DNA from: Dastarcus helophoroides
Lineage: Eukaryota; Arthropoda; Insecta; Coleoptera; Bothrideridae
Reading direction: 5' to 3'
Length of the DNA stretch: 64,000 nucleotides
Assembly: GCA_028583605.1 (NCBI GenBank)
Contig: CM053336.1
Coordinates: 28,316,312 to 28,380,311, forward strand
Of the stretch, positions 19,970 through 29,330 are shown one piece after another. The notes under the pieces were generated by a model. That model made no database searches, was not told where the DNA came from, and worked only from the letters and a program-made list of their open reading frames with translations. The first letter of the stretch is position 1, and every line of letters starts with the position of its first letter. A program made the position numbers and the translations under genes.

Positions 19970-21320
19970 CTTTCTTCAATTTTTTATTTCGATAGGAACA
20001 CCCTTCACATTTAGTCGCATAGTTCCTATACAATCTGTTCTGTGCCTTAATAATTTGTCAGTCAAATCAGGACTATTGTAATAATTGTCCAGAAATGGGC
20101 AGTATCCCTTGTTCAAAAGAGAATGCGACAATTCCAGAACAATTCTAGTTGTTGTTGGTTCATAAATAGAATTGTCATATACAGTGCTAGCCCCGTATAA
20201 ATTATGAAATTATATATAGTGTTGATACCGCGTTAGTCGTGATAACGTTTTTTTAAAAGGATTGACCGGGAGGAACGGCCAATTTGGGCGAAAATAAATA
20301 CTTTTTGGATTAAGAACGTCATCGCCAAGTGTTTTCAAACAGAAAAAGACGGTGTCCAACATAAAGATGGAAGACGACAACCATCGCTCACAGATGGCAG
20401 CACTTACGATACGTGTCGTTAGAAAACTAGAAAATATGGCGGTTGACGTTCATAGATGGCAGCACTAAAGGAGACGTGTCGTTTGAAAATCAAACAAGGA
20501 AAATGGTGGATAACTTCTTTAGCTGCGGTATCAGTATATATTCGCTCTCGCATAATTCGAATACTTTCATTCCATATCGTTTTCTTTTTGTTGGAATGAA
20601 CTGCCGCCAACCAAGTCTACCCTTCCGTCCAATAAGTGATTCGTCCACACTAATATTTTTAGAGGGTATATAAACTGTTATACATTTTTCCCGCAAATAA
20701 TCTAATATAGGTTGTATTTTGAACCGTTTGGGGTTTGGCCAGTTTACATCAAAATGATTATTGACAACGAAATGCAGAAATTTCAATAATAGATGAAAAC
20801 GTCTTTTAGACAGAATGCGAAAGAAAAATGGGGTCTCAATACTTTCTCTTTTTGAAAAATACATTTTGTATTCGGGTTTGTGACAAACTCCCTGTATAAT
20901 AAGAATGCCGAGGAAGGTTCTTATTTCTTCCACATTCGTTTCCACCCAGTCTTTTACTCTGGATTTATCTTTTATGTTTTCTTTATTTTTTTCTATGTAC
21001 TGAGCGGCATAACGATTCGTTTCATCGACAATTAGAGAAATGAGATCATCTGTGAAAAAAGTGTTGAAAATGTCGACCACATCATCTTTATTCAGAGTAG
21101 TTATCTGAACTCCTGAATTTCCGCTGAAAGGGAACTCGAGACGCGGAGTCCCAGAAAACGTCCATGGGACTTCTATAGCTGGTGCATCTTCATCTTCATC
21201 TTCACTGCTTGATGAAACAGAATCCTCATCGTAACTCTCGTCATTGCTGGTTTCATCTGAATTCCAAATTTCTAACTCAGAGTTTTCGTGAGATTCTGAA
21301 TCTATTTTCCTTTTCGACAT
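19970..21320 (-). pseudogene. piggyBac 1 transposase, 3'-deleted
   Basis: The likely start is MSKRKIDSESHE at 21320, because the upstream codons are preceded by a TTCTTCTTAG acceptor-like string. It has an acidic serine-rich N-terminus and the DDE_Tnp_1_7 core with KNISVDESLIGRKGRLGWRQ (first Asp). After the MITE interruption it continues with NFIIYTGA, LNKGYCPFLDNYYNSPDLTD (second Asp) and HRTDCIGTMR. Coding similarity ends near 19970, just short of the left terminus. The third Asp region and the C-terminal zinc finger are therefore gone. Confidence 0.85.
20219..20534. mobile_element. 316-bp MITE inserted in piggyBac 1
   Basis: Imperfect inverted ends are GTGTTGATACCGCGTTAG and CTGATACCGCAGCTAAAG, flanked by TA within a TATATA string. 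Removing it joins the piggyBac protein at a tyrosine-isoleucine codon pair (GYIYNF). It contains two near-repeats of AGATGGCAGCACT followed by an ACGTGTCGTT motif (20392-20428 and 20451-20488). TA target and size suggest a Tc1/mariner-type MITE. Confidence 0.6.
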
Positions 21321-21685
21321 ATTTACTAAGAAGAAATTGAAATAGATAAAAATACTAATAAATAAATTGTTATTTAGAAGAATGTGCAGAGAAATTAAAT
21401 AACTTGAAAGCACTCAAAATATTTAAAAATTGGAACAAAAAAAATAGTAACAAGCCTGTCTCAACTTTTTTGTCATACGAAACGCACATGTTGAAAAATC
21501 GATCCAAACTAATCATTTGATTATCAAAGTGTAACATATATTAGACCAATAATGCATCGGTTGCGAGAATATCAGTCATATACATCAAGTTAGACACACT
21601 TTTATTCGAAGCGAATATATTCGTCATATGCAGTACAGAGTGGAATTGGGCATGCCGTATATATTCGTCATAACCACTTAAGAGG

Positions 21686-22110
21686 TTAATTTACCATTAA
21701 ATAAAAATCCAGTACCAAGAAAATGACTCCTTAAAAGTTTAATCATATGTGGTGCATCTGCAAACACATGTACTCTTTTTTTGCTTACTGGATTTCTAAA
21801 CCACGTGGTTTCTTCGCTAACATTTAAAGAATTCCAAAGTGTCCTATTGCTACCTCCTAAATCACTATTTACAGCGTAAACTGGGTAGCCAATATTTTCT
21901 AGCTTTGTTATGATTTTAAATAAAAGATTTTGTGTAAATTTTTGATCGTAATCATAAAATATCGGCTGCTTCCAGTTTCCACAGATTTCTCAAGCCATGA
22001 CAACTTGTACATACTTGTTGGGTCCTAAGGTGGTGTCATTCTTTTTATCATAACACGGGTCAACACAAAATTTGACTTTGACTTTAAAGCATTAAATTCC
22101 AATTCTTTAG
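21686..22110 (-). pseudogene. P-element transposase block 1
   Basis: Minus-strand translation gives GPNKYVQVVMA, a stop, then EICGNWKQPIFYDYDQKFT, VNSDLGGSNRTLWNSL and HVFADAPHMIKLLRSHFL. These are hallmark P-type catalytic segments, the last two carrying the first acidic residues. The block ends at the piggyBac TTAA. Similarity to P elements is lost upstream of about 22110, so the THAP DNA-binding domain is absent. Confidence 0.8.
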
Positions 22111-22177
22111 GCCGTAATTAGACGAAAAAAAAAATATATGGCATGAAAAGTTTGCTTTTTTATTTAGAAAACCGCTT

Positions 22178-22216
22178 CACAGTGGGCGATTTCGAGAATG
22201 TAATTGGACAAAAATA
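22178..22216 (+). repeat. Transib left terminal inverted repeat, 23-RSS-like
   Basis: Heptamer CACAGTG is at 22178-22184, spacer at 22185-22207 and nonamer ACAAAAATA at 22208-22216. Confidence 0.9.
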
Positions 22217-22444
22217 TTTTTTTTCTTTTTTATTTGGGATATTTAAGTATAGCGACATGTAAACAAACTATTAACCTATCTGCAGCCGTTTGATGACGCA
22301 TCGTTTCCACTCGTTAAGGGTTCCGAATGAATTCCAAACAGATGCGACTTCTTATCAGTTACGCGGCAGTGTTTGTAAGCAGGTCTGCTAAATGTATACT
22401 GTATTTATAAAAACTGGACTTGTTCATTTTATCTGCAAATTATA

Positions 22445-24730
22445 ATGTCTTGTGATAGTGTTGGTAAGTTTATATTTATGTACTAATCTTTTTATTTGAA
22501 TTTCCGATAAATCTAAAGAAATAGGGATAATATTAATTATACAGGGAAATTTAAAAAAATGGTATCTCTGATTTTGTAAGCAGAGAATAGGAAAAACATT
22601 TCTTTTTTATAATATGCTTTATCTATTTGCGCTAAATTGCGTCTACAGCGGATATTTTATATTTACAGTTATAACCAGGAAAGAACTTTTTGAATTTTTG
22701 AAGGAAAAGGGAGAAATCCATCCGCTAAAGGCACGCTCGAGAAATTTTCTGAAGGAATTTATACTCTCAAAGTTAAATTTGTCAAATCCCGAGAAAACAG
22801 TAGAAGAAGATATTTTAACGAAAGTTTTTTCTTATTGCTCCGATCTTCAAAAAAAATGGTCGCAATGTTCTCGAAATTTACAAAAATTTCTTCATAAGCA
22901 TCCGGCTTGGCTTAATACACAGCTGCAGTTTACCACTGGAAACTTCCACGCACCAGAGAAACCGGAAGCGGGTACTAGTCGTGGTCGCCCATCAAAAAGT
23001 TTTGGTGATCTCGGCGAACGAGGTAAAAAAAGAAGAGTGCAAAATTTATTACAGTTGCATAGCACAGCCGAGTTATCTTTTGCGGCTCGATTGAGTATGA
23101 GGTCTGCTGGTAAACGACATGCTGCAACAATCTTAAAGAGGTAACAGAAACCACTCCAAAGAGAGCAGCTAAAGTAAAAAAGGCATATAAAGTTTCCTTA
23201 CAAGCAGCCAAGGAAACTTTCACTACCGAAGAAGCTTTAGGCATGATTGTTGACTTGAAATTGACGAAAAACCGATATGTACTTCTACGACAACGAGCAA
23301 AGGAAAAAGGATTTAATATTTATCAAAGTTACGAAGCTGTGAAGAGAGCGAAAGCAGAATGTTACCCACCTAAAAGTAGTATAACAGAGTCATCTGCTGA
23401 AGTTCAACTACAGGAACTTCTAGATTTAACCGTAACTAGACTTATCAATGTACAAGAAGAAGTATTAGTTCAATATGTTAACGATTTACCACTAGACAAT
23501 GTTGAGCTGATTTACAAATGGGGATTAGACGGAACATCAGGTGAAAGTGAATACAAACAGCGTTTCACGGAAGAAGGAATTTCAGACTCTGACTTATTAC
23601 TTACATCTCTTGTCCCTATACAATTGTACGTATCTGATAAAAATAGTGAAAAAACTATTATTTGGCAAAATCCTCGTGTGTCTTCAACAAAATATTGCCG
23701 ACCAATTCATTTTCAGTTCCAAAAAGAAACACCAGAAGCTACAAAACATGAAGTCAACATGAAGAACAAATTCAAGCCCTTCAACCAACTAAAGTGGTTA
23801 TCGAGGGAGTGGAATTGCACATAAAACATCACTTAATTATGACAATGATGGACGGAAAGGTTTGCAATACCATCACAGAGGCTTCATACAGGTGTGTTAT
23901 ATTTGTGGGGCTTCTCCAAAGAGTATGAATAACTTAGAAGCTGTAAAACAGAGGACAACTTATTCCTTCGGCCTGTCACCCCTTCATGCTTATATAAGAT
24001 TATTTGAAGGTTTACTGCATATTTCATATAGAATCAATATTAAAAATGGCAGATAACAAGCAAAGAAGACAAAACCGAACTTGCGCGTAGAAAGAAAGAG
24101 ATAATACAGCTTTTTCGCAAAGAAACGGGTCTCATAGTAGACAAACCAAAACAAGGACAAGGATCTAGTAATGATGGAAATACAGCCCGCAGATTTTTTA
24201 GAGATCCAGAAACAACTGCAAGGATTACAGGGATAGACAAAGATCTCATATATCGTTTTGGTGTTATCTTAAGCACTCTTAACAGCGCACATGAAATAGA
24301 TGCACAAAAATTCGACAATTACGCACTTGACACGGCAAAGCTGTATATACGACATTATAACTGGTTTTATATGCCAGCTTCGGTACACAAAATATTAATA
24401 CATGGCGCTGATGTTATTAAAAGTTCTATTCTTCCCATTGGACAACTTACAGAAGATGCTCAAGAAGCAAGGAATAAGGATTACAGATTTTATCGGGAGC
24501 ATCACACTCGAAATGCATCTAGAATCCAAACAAATGAAGATTTACTAAGCTTCCTGCTAATTACATCAGATCCTGTAATTTCTAGTAAAAGACGCCTACC
24601 AGTGAAGAAAAGTAGCGCTTTCCTGCCGGATGTTCTTCAACTTTTAATCTCCCCAGAAGTCTCCAGCAGTGTTACCTCTGAAGATGTCGAACCCATTAGT
24701 TCAGACTCTGAAGATAATGTCGATTTTTGA
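22445..24730 (+). pseudogene. RAG1-like Transib transposase with one intron, frameshifted
   Basis: Exon 1 is probably 22445-22463 (ATG, then GTAAGT). The acceptor TATATTTACAG ends at 22668, and exon 2 continues as ITRKELFEFLKEKG. Frames then shift near 23140, 23785, 23880 and 24040. RAG1-core landmarks in order are GLDGTSG (first catalytic Asp at 23528), a C-x2-C pair (CYIC, 23895-23906), LSPLHAYIRLFE, and GNTARRFF near 24176. The last is LTEDAQEARNKDYRFYRE with the expected catalytic Glu at 24464. No clear second Asp is seen at the aligned position. The C-terminus is a serine/acidic tail. About 650 residues would be expected, and this copy cannot be active. Confidence 0.75.
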
Positions 24731-24827
24731 AAAGTATAAGAAATAAGGTAATAATTATGTTACATATACTTATAAAACCTCAAAATACAACATTTCATTG
24801 ACTAAATATCTAAAATTTGCAGTTCCT

Positions 24828-24866
24828 TATTTTTGTCCAGTTAAATTCTCGAAATCGCCCACTGTG
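24828..24866 (-). repeat. Transib right terminal inverted repeat, 23-RSS-like
   Basis: On the minus strand it reads CACAGTG, 23-bp spacer, ACAAAAATA. The spacer differs from the left one at two positions. Confidence 0.9.
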
Positions 24867-24868
24867 CG

Positions 24869-25027
24869 TCGGTATCCCTCCGTACTGTTTCGGGCCTAGC
24901 ATCCGGATCGACACAGGGCTTTATACAGTGTAACTGCAAACGTTATTGCATCAACAGGAAATGTGCGTGAAGGACAAAGAAAGTAATTTTTAACAGCAAA
25001 TGTCAACAACAGTTCGTGCAAAAATAA
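24869..25027 (+). pseudogene. Cysteine-rich (CXC-like) protein fragment
   Basis: A frame of about 52 codons, broken once by TGA, starts next to the Transib end. It contains GFIQCNCKRYCINRKCA and NSKCQQQF. The C-x-C-x3-C-x4-C spacing resembles the CXC zinc cluster found at the ends of some insect transposon and gypsy-type integrase proteins. It is probably the remnant of the sequence into which the Transib element inserted. Confidence 0.4.
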
Positions 25028-25416
25028 GTAAATACGGGTATATTGAAAAAGTACTCATATGCGGAAAATGTATTTTATGTTGAAATCGTTCCTTTATTAT
25101 GTTATTCATAAAGAATAAAAATATTTTGTTTTTGGACATCTTGTTCTTTGTGCTCGACGCGTTCTGGTATTGCTGCGAATGCCAGAACGCGTTCTAGCTA
25201 TTTTCAGAAAGCCAGTTTGCGAATTATTCAACAGCTTCCCTTTCTGGCAGTCGTGAGAGATCCAGAACGCGTCCTGGTCTATATCAAACGGCCAGAAAGC
25301 GATATTTCGGACATCGGCAATTTGCTTGTGGCCAGAACGCATTTTGGCCGTTTTCTTCGGCCATTGGCCGAAATCGGTGTTTGATCCTAACATATACACG
25401 AAAAACATCAACAATA
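25028..25416. other. Interval with repeated CCAGAACGCGTTCTGG-like palindromes
   Basis: There is no gene. Between about 25150 and 25350 the motif CCAGAACGCGT(T/C)CTGG or its halves occurs at least five times in both orientations, amid sequence otherwise unlike its surroundings. Confidence 0.5.
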
Positions 25417-27655
25417 TACAGAGTGTTACAAAAGTCCGGGCCGCTACTTCAGGAGCATATTCTACACATTAAAATATGAAAAATGTTGAAATACATTTTT
25501 TTTCTTTAAATTGCCTCCTAACGGAGATATGACCATTTAAAGATGGCGCCCCTAAAGTGGTTTTTTTACTACAAAAAGTTAACGGTTAGTAGCAAAGTCA
25601 TGAAATTGGGCAAGCAGTTAAAGAATTGGATTAGGCTTATTCTCATGTAACATATTTTTTAAATAAGCAGTGGCGTGGTGTGTAGGGGGTTGCCCGCGAT
25701 TATTTTTTGCCGTAACTTTTTTGTATTGCAATATTTCGACACAAAAGTGCCATAATCGTAAAAAGCAACATTTTTTATGCAAAAAAGGTACTCGTTCTCA
25801 AAGTCGCTAAAAGTAACCGTTTCCGAGAAAAAAGCGTTTAAACAAAATTGTTGCATTTATTAGAATTCGTTTTGCAAATTTCTAATTTATTCACTACTAA
25901 CTGCATTGATATAAAAATAGTACAAAATTAAGAAAAAAAAAATCAAAGCAAGTGTTCGAAATTACTGCCCCCTGCAGCAATACATTGCTCGGCTCGTCTT
26001 CTAAGGGAACTCCTTACTCTTTCGCAAATGCCTGGTGTATTGTGAATCTTGATGAACCCATTTTCAATTCGTTCACGAAGATCATTGATATTGTCAACTG
26101 GTGTGGAGTAGACGATCTGCTTTAGATGTCCCCATAAGTAGAAATCGAGTGGGTTGAGGTCAGGAGACCTAGCTGGCCATGGTATCGGACCTCCTCGACC
26201 TATCCATCGTTGATGATAGTTGTTATTCAAAAATTCCCTAGCAACTGCACTAAAATGGGCAGGTGCTCCATCGTGCATTATCCACATTCGCTGCCTTGTT
26301 ATGAGTGGAACATTTTCAAGTAACACGGGTAACTCTGTTTGCAAAAAATGTCTATATGATGCTCCTGTTAACCTATGAGGTAAAAAAAACGGTCCAATTA
26401 TAGAGTCCCCTATTATTCCTCCCCAAATGTTAAGTGAAAAATGTTGCTGATGTCTCGACTGAATAACTGCATTGGGATTTTCAACTTGCCACTGATGCAT
26501 GTTGTGAAAGTTAAGTATCCCGTTTCTGGTAAAACCCGCTTCGTCCGTAAATAATATGAGCGATGGAAAGTTCTCATTTTCAGCGATCTTATGCAATAGC
26601 CAGTTGCAAAATTCTATTCTTGGAGGATAATCAGCAGCAAGTAACTCTTGCACTCTTTGAAAATGATAGGGGTAAAATTGGTCAAATTTCAAAATTCGCC
26701 AGATAGTTACGTGATTTACTCCTTCGGCTAAAGCAAGTTGTCTAGTGCTGACACATGGATCTTCTTCAACTCGCTGAAGCACACGCTCCTCTAAATTAGC
26801 AACTTCTGCGTTTGGCCTTCCAACACGTTCGCCTTTGAAAACAAAATTTCCTGTTTCACATAAACGAGCATGAATTTTCTGGAACAATTTTTCTCCTGGT
26901 AGGTGTCTATTAAGAAAACGTTCAGCATAAAGCCGTCTTGCTTCAGCACGATTACAATTTGCAAGCCCGTACATTAAATGCATATCGGCCATTTCTTGAT
27001 TTGAATAGTCCATTTTATCAAAATAATGAAAAGTTAAAAAACTACTACACTTACTATTGACAACAAAAACTGCTAAAGTTTACAGCTTACGACCAAATTT
27101 TATCAGTGACACAACGTCAATCTCTGGCAGATATTGTCAAGTACAATTGTTTTCTTTACGATCAGTTTGCATGACCAACTTATTTTTTCTTATACAAATT
27201 AGTTAGAATTTCGAAATCGGGATAGGATTATTTAAACGCCTTTTTCTCGGAAACGGTTACTTTTAGCGACTTTGAGAAAGAGTACCTTTTTTGTATAAAA
27301 AATGTTGCTTTTTACGATTATGGCACTTTTGTGTCGAAATATTGCAATACAAAAAAGTTACGGCAAAAAATAATCGCGGGCAACCCCCTACACACCACGC
27401 TACTGCTTATTTAAAAAATATGTTACATGAGAATATGCCTAATCCAATTCTTTAACTGCTTGCCCAATTTCATGACTTTGCTACTAACCGTTAACTTTTT
27501 GTAGTAAAAAAACCACTTTAGGGGCGCCATCTTTAAATGGTCATATCTCCGTTAGGAGGCAATTTAAAGAAAAAAATGTATTTCAACATTTTTCATATTT
27601 TAATGTGTAGAATATGCTCCTGAAGTAGCGGCCCGGACTTTTGTAACAGCCTGTA
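25417..27655 (-). mobile_element. Tc1/mariner-type transposon (DD41D) with 425-bp inverted repeats, intact
   Basis: It is flanked by TA. It starts TACAGAGTGTTACAAAAGTC and ends with the inverse of TACAGGCTGTTACAAAAGTC. The inverted arms 25417-25842 and 27231-27655 are nearly identical over their full length. A single uninterrupted transposase sits between them. Near-identity of the arms and an intact frame indicate a recent insertion. Confidence 0.95.
25943..27013 (-). CDS. Mariner-like transposase, DD41D, full length
   Basis: The protein has 356 residues. The N-terminal ~120 residues form a paired-type helix-turn-helix region (MDYSNQEMADMHLMYGLANC start, later STRQLALAEGVNHVTIWRIL). The catalytic core follows, with LFTDEAGF (first Asp), WIMHDGAPAH (second Asp) and SPDLNPLDFYLWG (third Asp). 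By my count 41 residues separate the second and third Asp, i.e. DD41D, the spacing of the rosa/visitor-type groups. There are no stops or frameshifts. The protein would cut and paste the element at TA sites in the nucleus. It is the only gene in the element and may be active. Confidence 0.92.
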   Translation of the reverse strand: MDYSNQEMADMHLMYGLANCNRAEARRLYAERFLNRHLPGEKLFQKIHARLCETGNFVFKGERVGRPNAEVANLEERVLQRVEEDPCVSTRQLALAEGVNHVTIWRILKFDQFYPYHFQRVQELLAADYPPRIEFCNWLLHKIAENENFPSLILFTDEAGFTRNGILNFHNMHQWQVENPNAVIQSRHQQHFSLNIWGGIIGDSIIGPFFLPHRLTGASYRHFLQTELPVLLENVPLITRQRMWIMHDGAPAHFSAVAREFLNNNYHQRWIGRGGPIPWPARSPDLNPLDFYLWGHLKQIVYSTPVDNINDLRERIENGFIKIHNTPGICERVRSSLRRRAEQCIAAGGSNFEHLL

Positions 27656-27697
27656 TATTAAAAATAATGAAACATGTTTAACATTAAACTAGGTCAA

Positions 27698-27851
27698 TTA
27701 CAGGTACGTTAGGCATTTTACAGATGCGCTAGGCAAATCGCAGGTACGTCAGACCAATCACAAATACGTTAGACACACATATCACAGTTAGTTTAGGAAA
27801 GTACATATAAGTTAGGTAAAATATAGATACGTCAGGCAGATTACAGATGCC
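27698..27851. repeat. Degenerate 20-bp minisatellite
   Basis: About 7.5 units are built on TTACAGGTACGTTAGGCAAA, most exactly 20 bp long with substitutions in each; one unit is 3 bp longer. There is no coding content. Confidence 0.8.
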
Positions 27852-28589
27852 ATAATAACCAGAGCTAAAATACATCCATGTATTATCTTTTTATGTAAAT
27901 TTTTAGCAACGTGGCGATGCACAGTCCTCGATTTCGGCAGTAAAGCAAGGAGATCAGAAATGATTTTTAACGATGCTTATTACACTTTAAATATTTTGGA
28001 ACAAATTACCCTTTCATCCATCGATTCGAATTATTTTTATGTATCTAAGTCAAAGACTCTGATATGCACTACTATGGCAGTTTAACCAAATATCGATACC
28101 GTTACGCAATTTTTTAATTACGTCGGATTTATTCGAATTTCAGGTGCTGTTAAGTTTGGATGTAGTGTAAAATTGATCCAATGTTCTTTGTTCTGATTTA
28201 CTGTTTACATTTCTTCTTCTTTACGCTAAAACTTAGACGTGTGGATCACCGCGATCTTTCGCGCTAGTTTATACTTTTTTTTTTTTCAGTAGTGCATCAA
28301 CGCTGCAACAGCACATATTAATGTATTTTATTTCTAGTTAGGCATCCCTAAGGACCGATTAACTGGCGTAGTACATTTTCGGTTTTTACCAGATGTTAAC
28401 ACTTTCTTATTCTACAATTGACAGTTTCATAAAAAATATATACAATAAATTGGGTTGTTCCAACAATAAGTATAACAGAAAAAGTACAGCAATTTTGATG
28501 TACAAGACAAAATTCGACTTCATGTTACAAAATCATTCGGTATGATTAATTATTTTTTTGTACTTCTAAGTACCTTAAGAGCATTTGTT
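27852..28589. other. AT-rich interval without recognised genes
   Basis: I see no open frame with protein-like character and no recognisable repeat termini. Confidence 0.5.
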
Positions 28590-29330
28590 TAAAAACTAAC
28601 ATGAATACCATAGAACTGCCAAGTTTACGCAGTAAAATCCTTTAATTACTAGTAATGCGCTAAAATAAAATAAAAATATGAATGTAGCCCATCCACATCG
28701 ACGGCCAATTGATCTAAAAATTTGAACTCAAAATTTGGAGCAAAATCGCACATTTTTTTTTTTTAGTGCGAATATGAATATTTTTATTTTATTTTATTAC
28801 ATGTTACACTTGAACAAAACCTTTGTGGCCTAATAAACAATCTGCATTTACAGTAATGCATATGAGTTTGGAAATAAGCCCAATTTTACTTTTTGTTTTG
28901 TTTTTTCGGTACGTGAATATGGAACTTATGTGTACAATTATAATTTTTAACGATATGGTAGTAGAAGTTAGGCACCACATTTTTGAAAATGAACATGAGT
29001 AACATTCTACGAAGTTTCCGCAACATTCAGTAAAATTCTCACTACTAATAGGGCGCTAAAATAAAATAAAAATATGGAAGTAGGGCATCCACATTGATGT
29101 CTATAAATTTTACATTTGGAAATTGAAACAAAATCACATTTCCTTTTTTTAGTGCAAATGCATATTTTTATATTATTATATGTTGCGCCCAAAGAAGACA
29201 CTTAAGCCACATTTAAAATAATGCATATACATGTTTAAAATACAAATAAGTCCAACTTCACCTTTTTCAGCATGTGAGTTTGGAACTTATTGACAAATAT
29301 CTATGTCGTATTTTAATGTAAAAAAAGCGC
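28590..29330. repeat. Diverged tandem duplication, unit about 396 bp
   Basis: Sequence around GCGCTAAAATAAAATAAAAA at 28657 recurs at 29053 with the same order of landmarks on both sides. These landmarks are a CATCCACAT motif, a T-run followed by TTAGTGC, AATGCATAT, and GTGAATATGGAACTTAT/GTGAGTTTGGAACTTAT. Two units are visible, with many substitutions and small indels. Confidence 0.75.

Larger units (their letters stand above)
19810..21685 (-). mobile_element. piggyBac element 1, internally deleted
   Basis: It is flanked by TTAA at 19806-19809 and 21686-21689. The inverted termini are CCTCTTAGTGG and CCTCTTAAGTGG. It is inserted in the P-element transposase frame and carries its own 316-bp MITE. 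The transposase is truncated before the third catalytic Asp and the cysteine-rich end, so it is a non-autonomous derivative. Confidence 0.92.
13050..22110 (-). mobile_element. P-element transposase relic split by three insertions
   Basis: Four minus-strand blocks make one P-type transposase in order: 22110-21690, 19809-19324, 16784-16566 and 13552-13050. The gaps are filled by a piggyBac (TTAA sites), a TTAA-flanked LINE-derived segment and a hAT (8-bp duplication). In each case the P protein resumes at the residue where it was cut, apart from scattered stops. Neither P inverted repeats nor the THAP-domain start are seen. The piggyBac and hAT insertions are themselves decayed, so this is the oldest layer of the block. 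Confidence 0.75.
22178..24866 (+). mobile_element. Transib/RAG1-family DNA transposon with 23-RSS-like termini
   Basis: This is a 2689-bp element. Each end is CACAGTG, then a 23-bp spacer, then ACAAAAATA. The two 39-bp ends differ at two positions, both in the spacer. The right flank CGTCG fits the GC-rich 5-bp target known for Transib, but the left flank is CGCTT, so no clean duplication remains. The plus strand carries a decayed transposase with RAG1-core signatures. Confidence 0.85.

Noticed and set aside
27698..27851. Possible CRISPR-like array because of regular spacing
   Set aside because: Units are contiguous and degenerate with no unique spacers, and the context is a eukaryotic genome.
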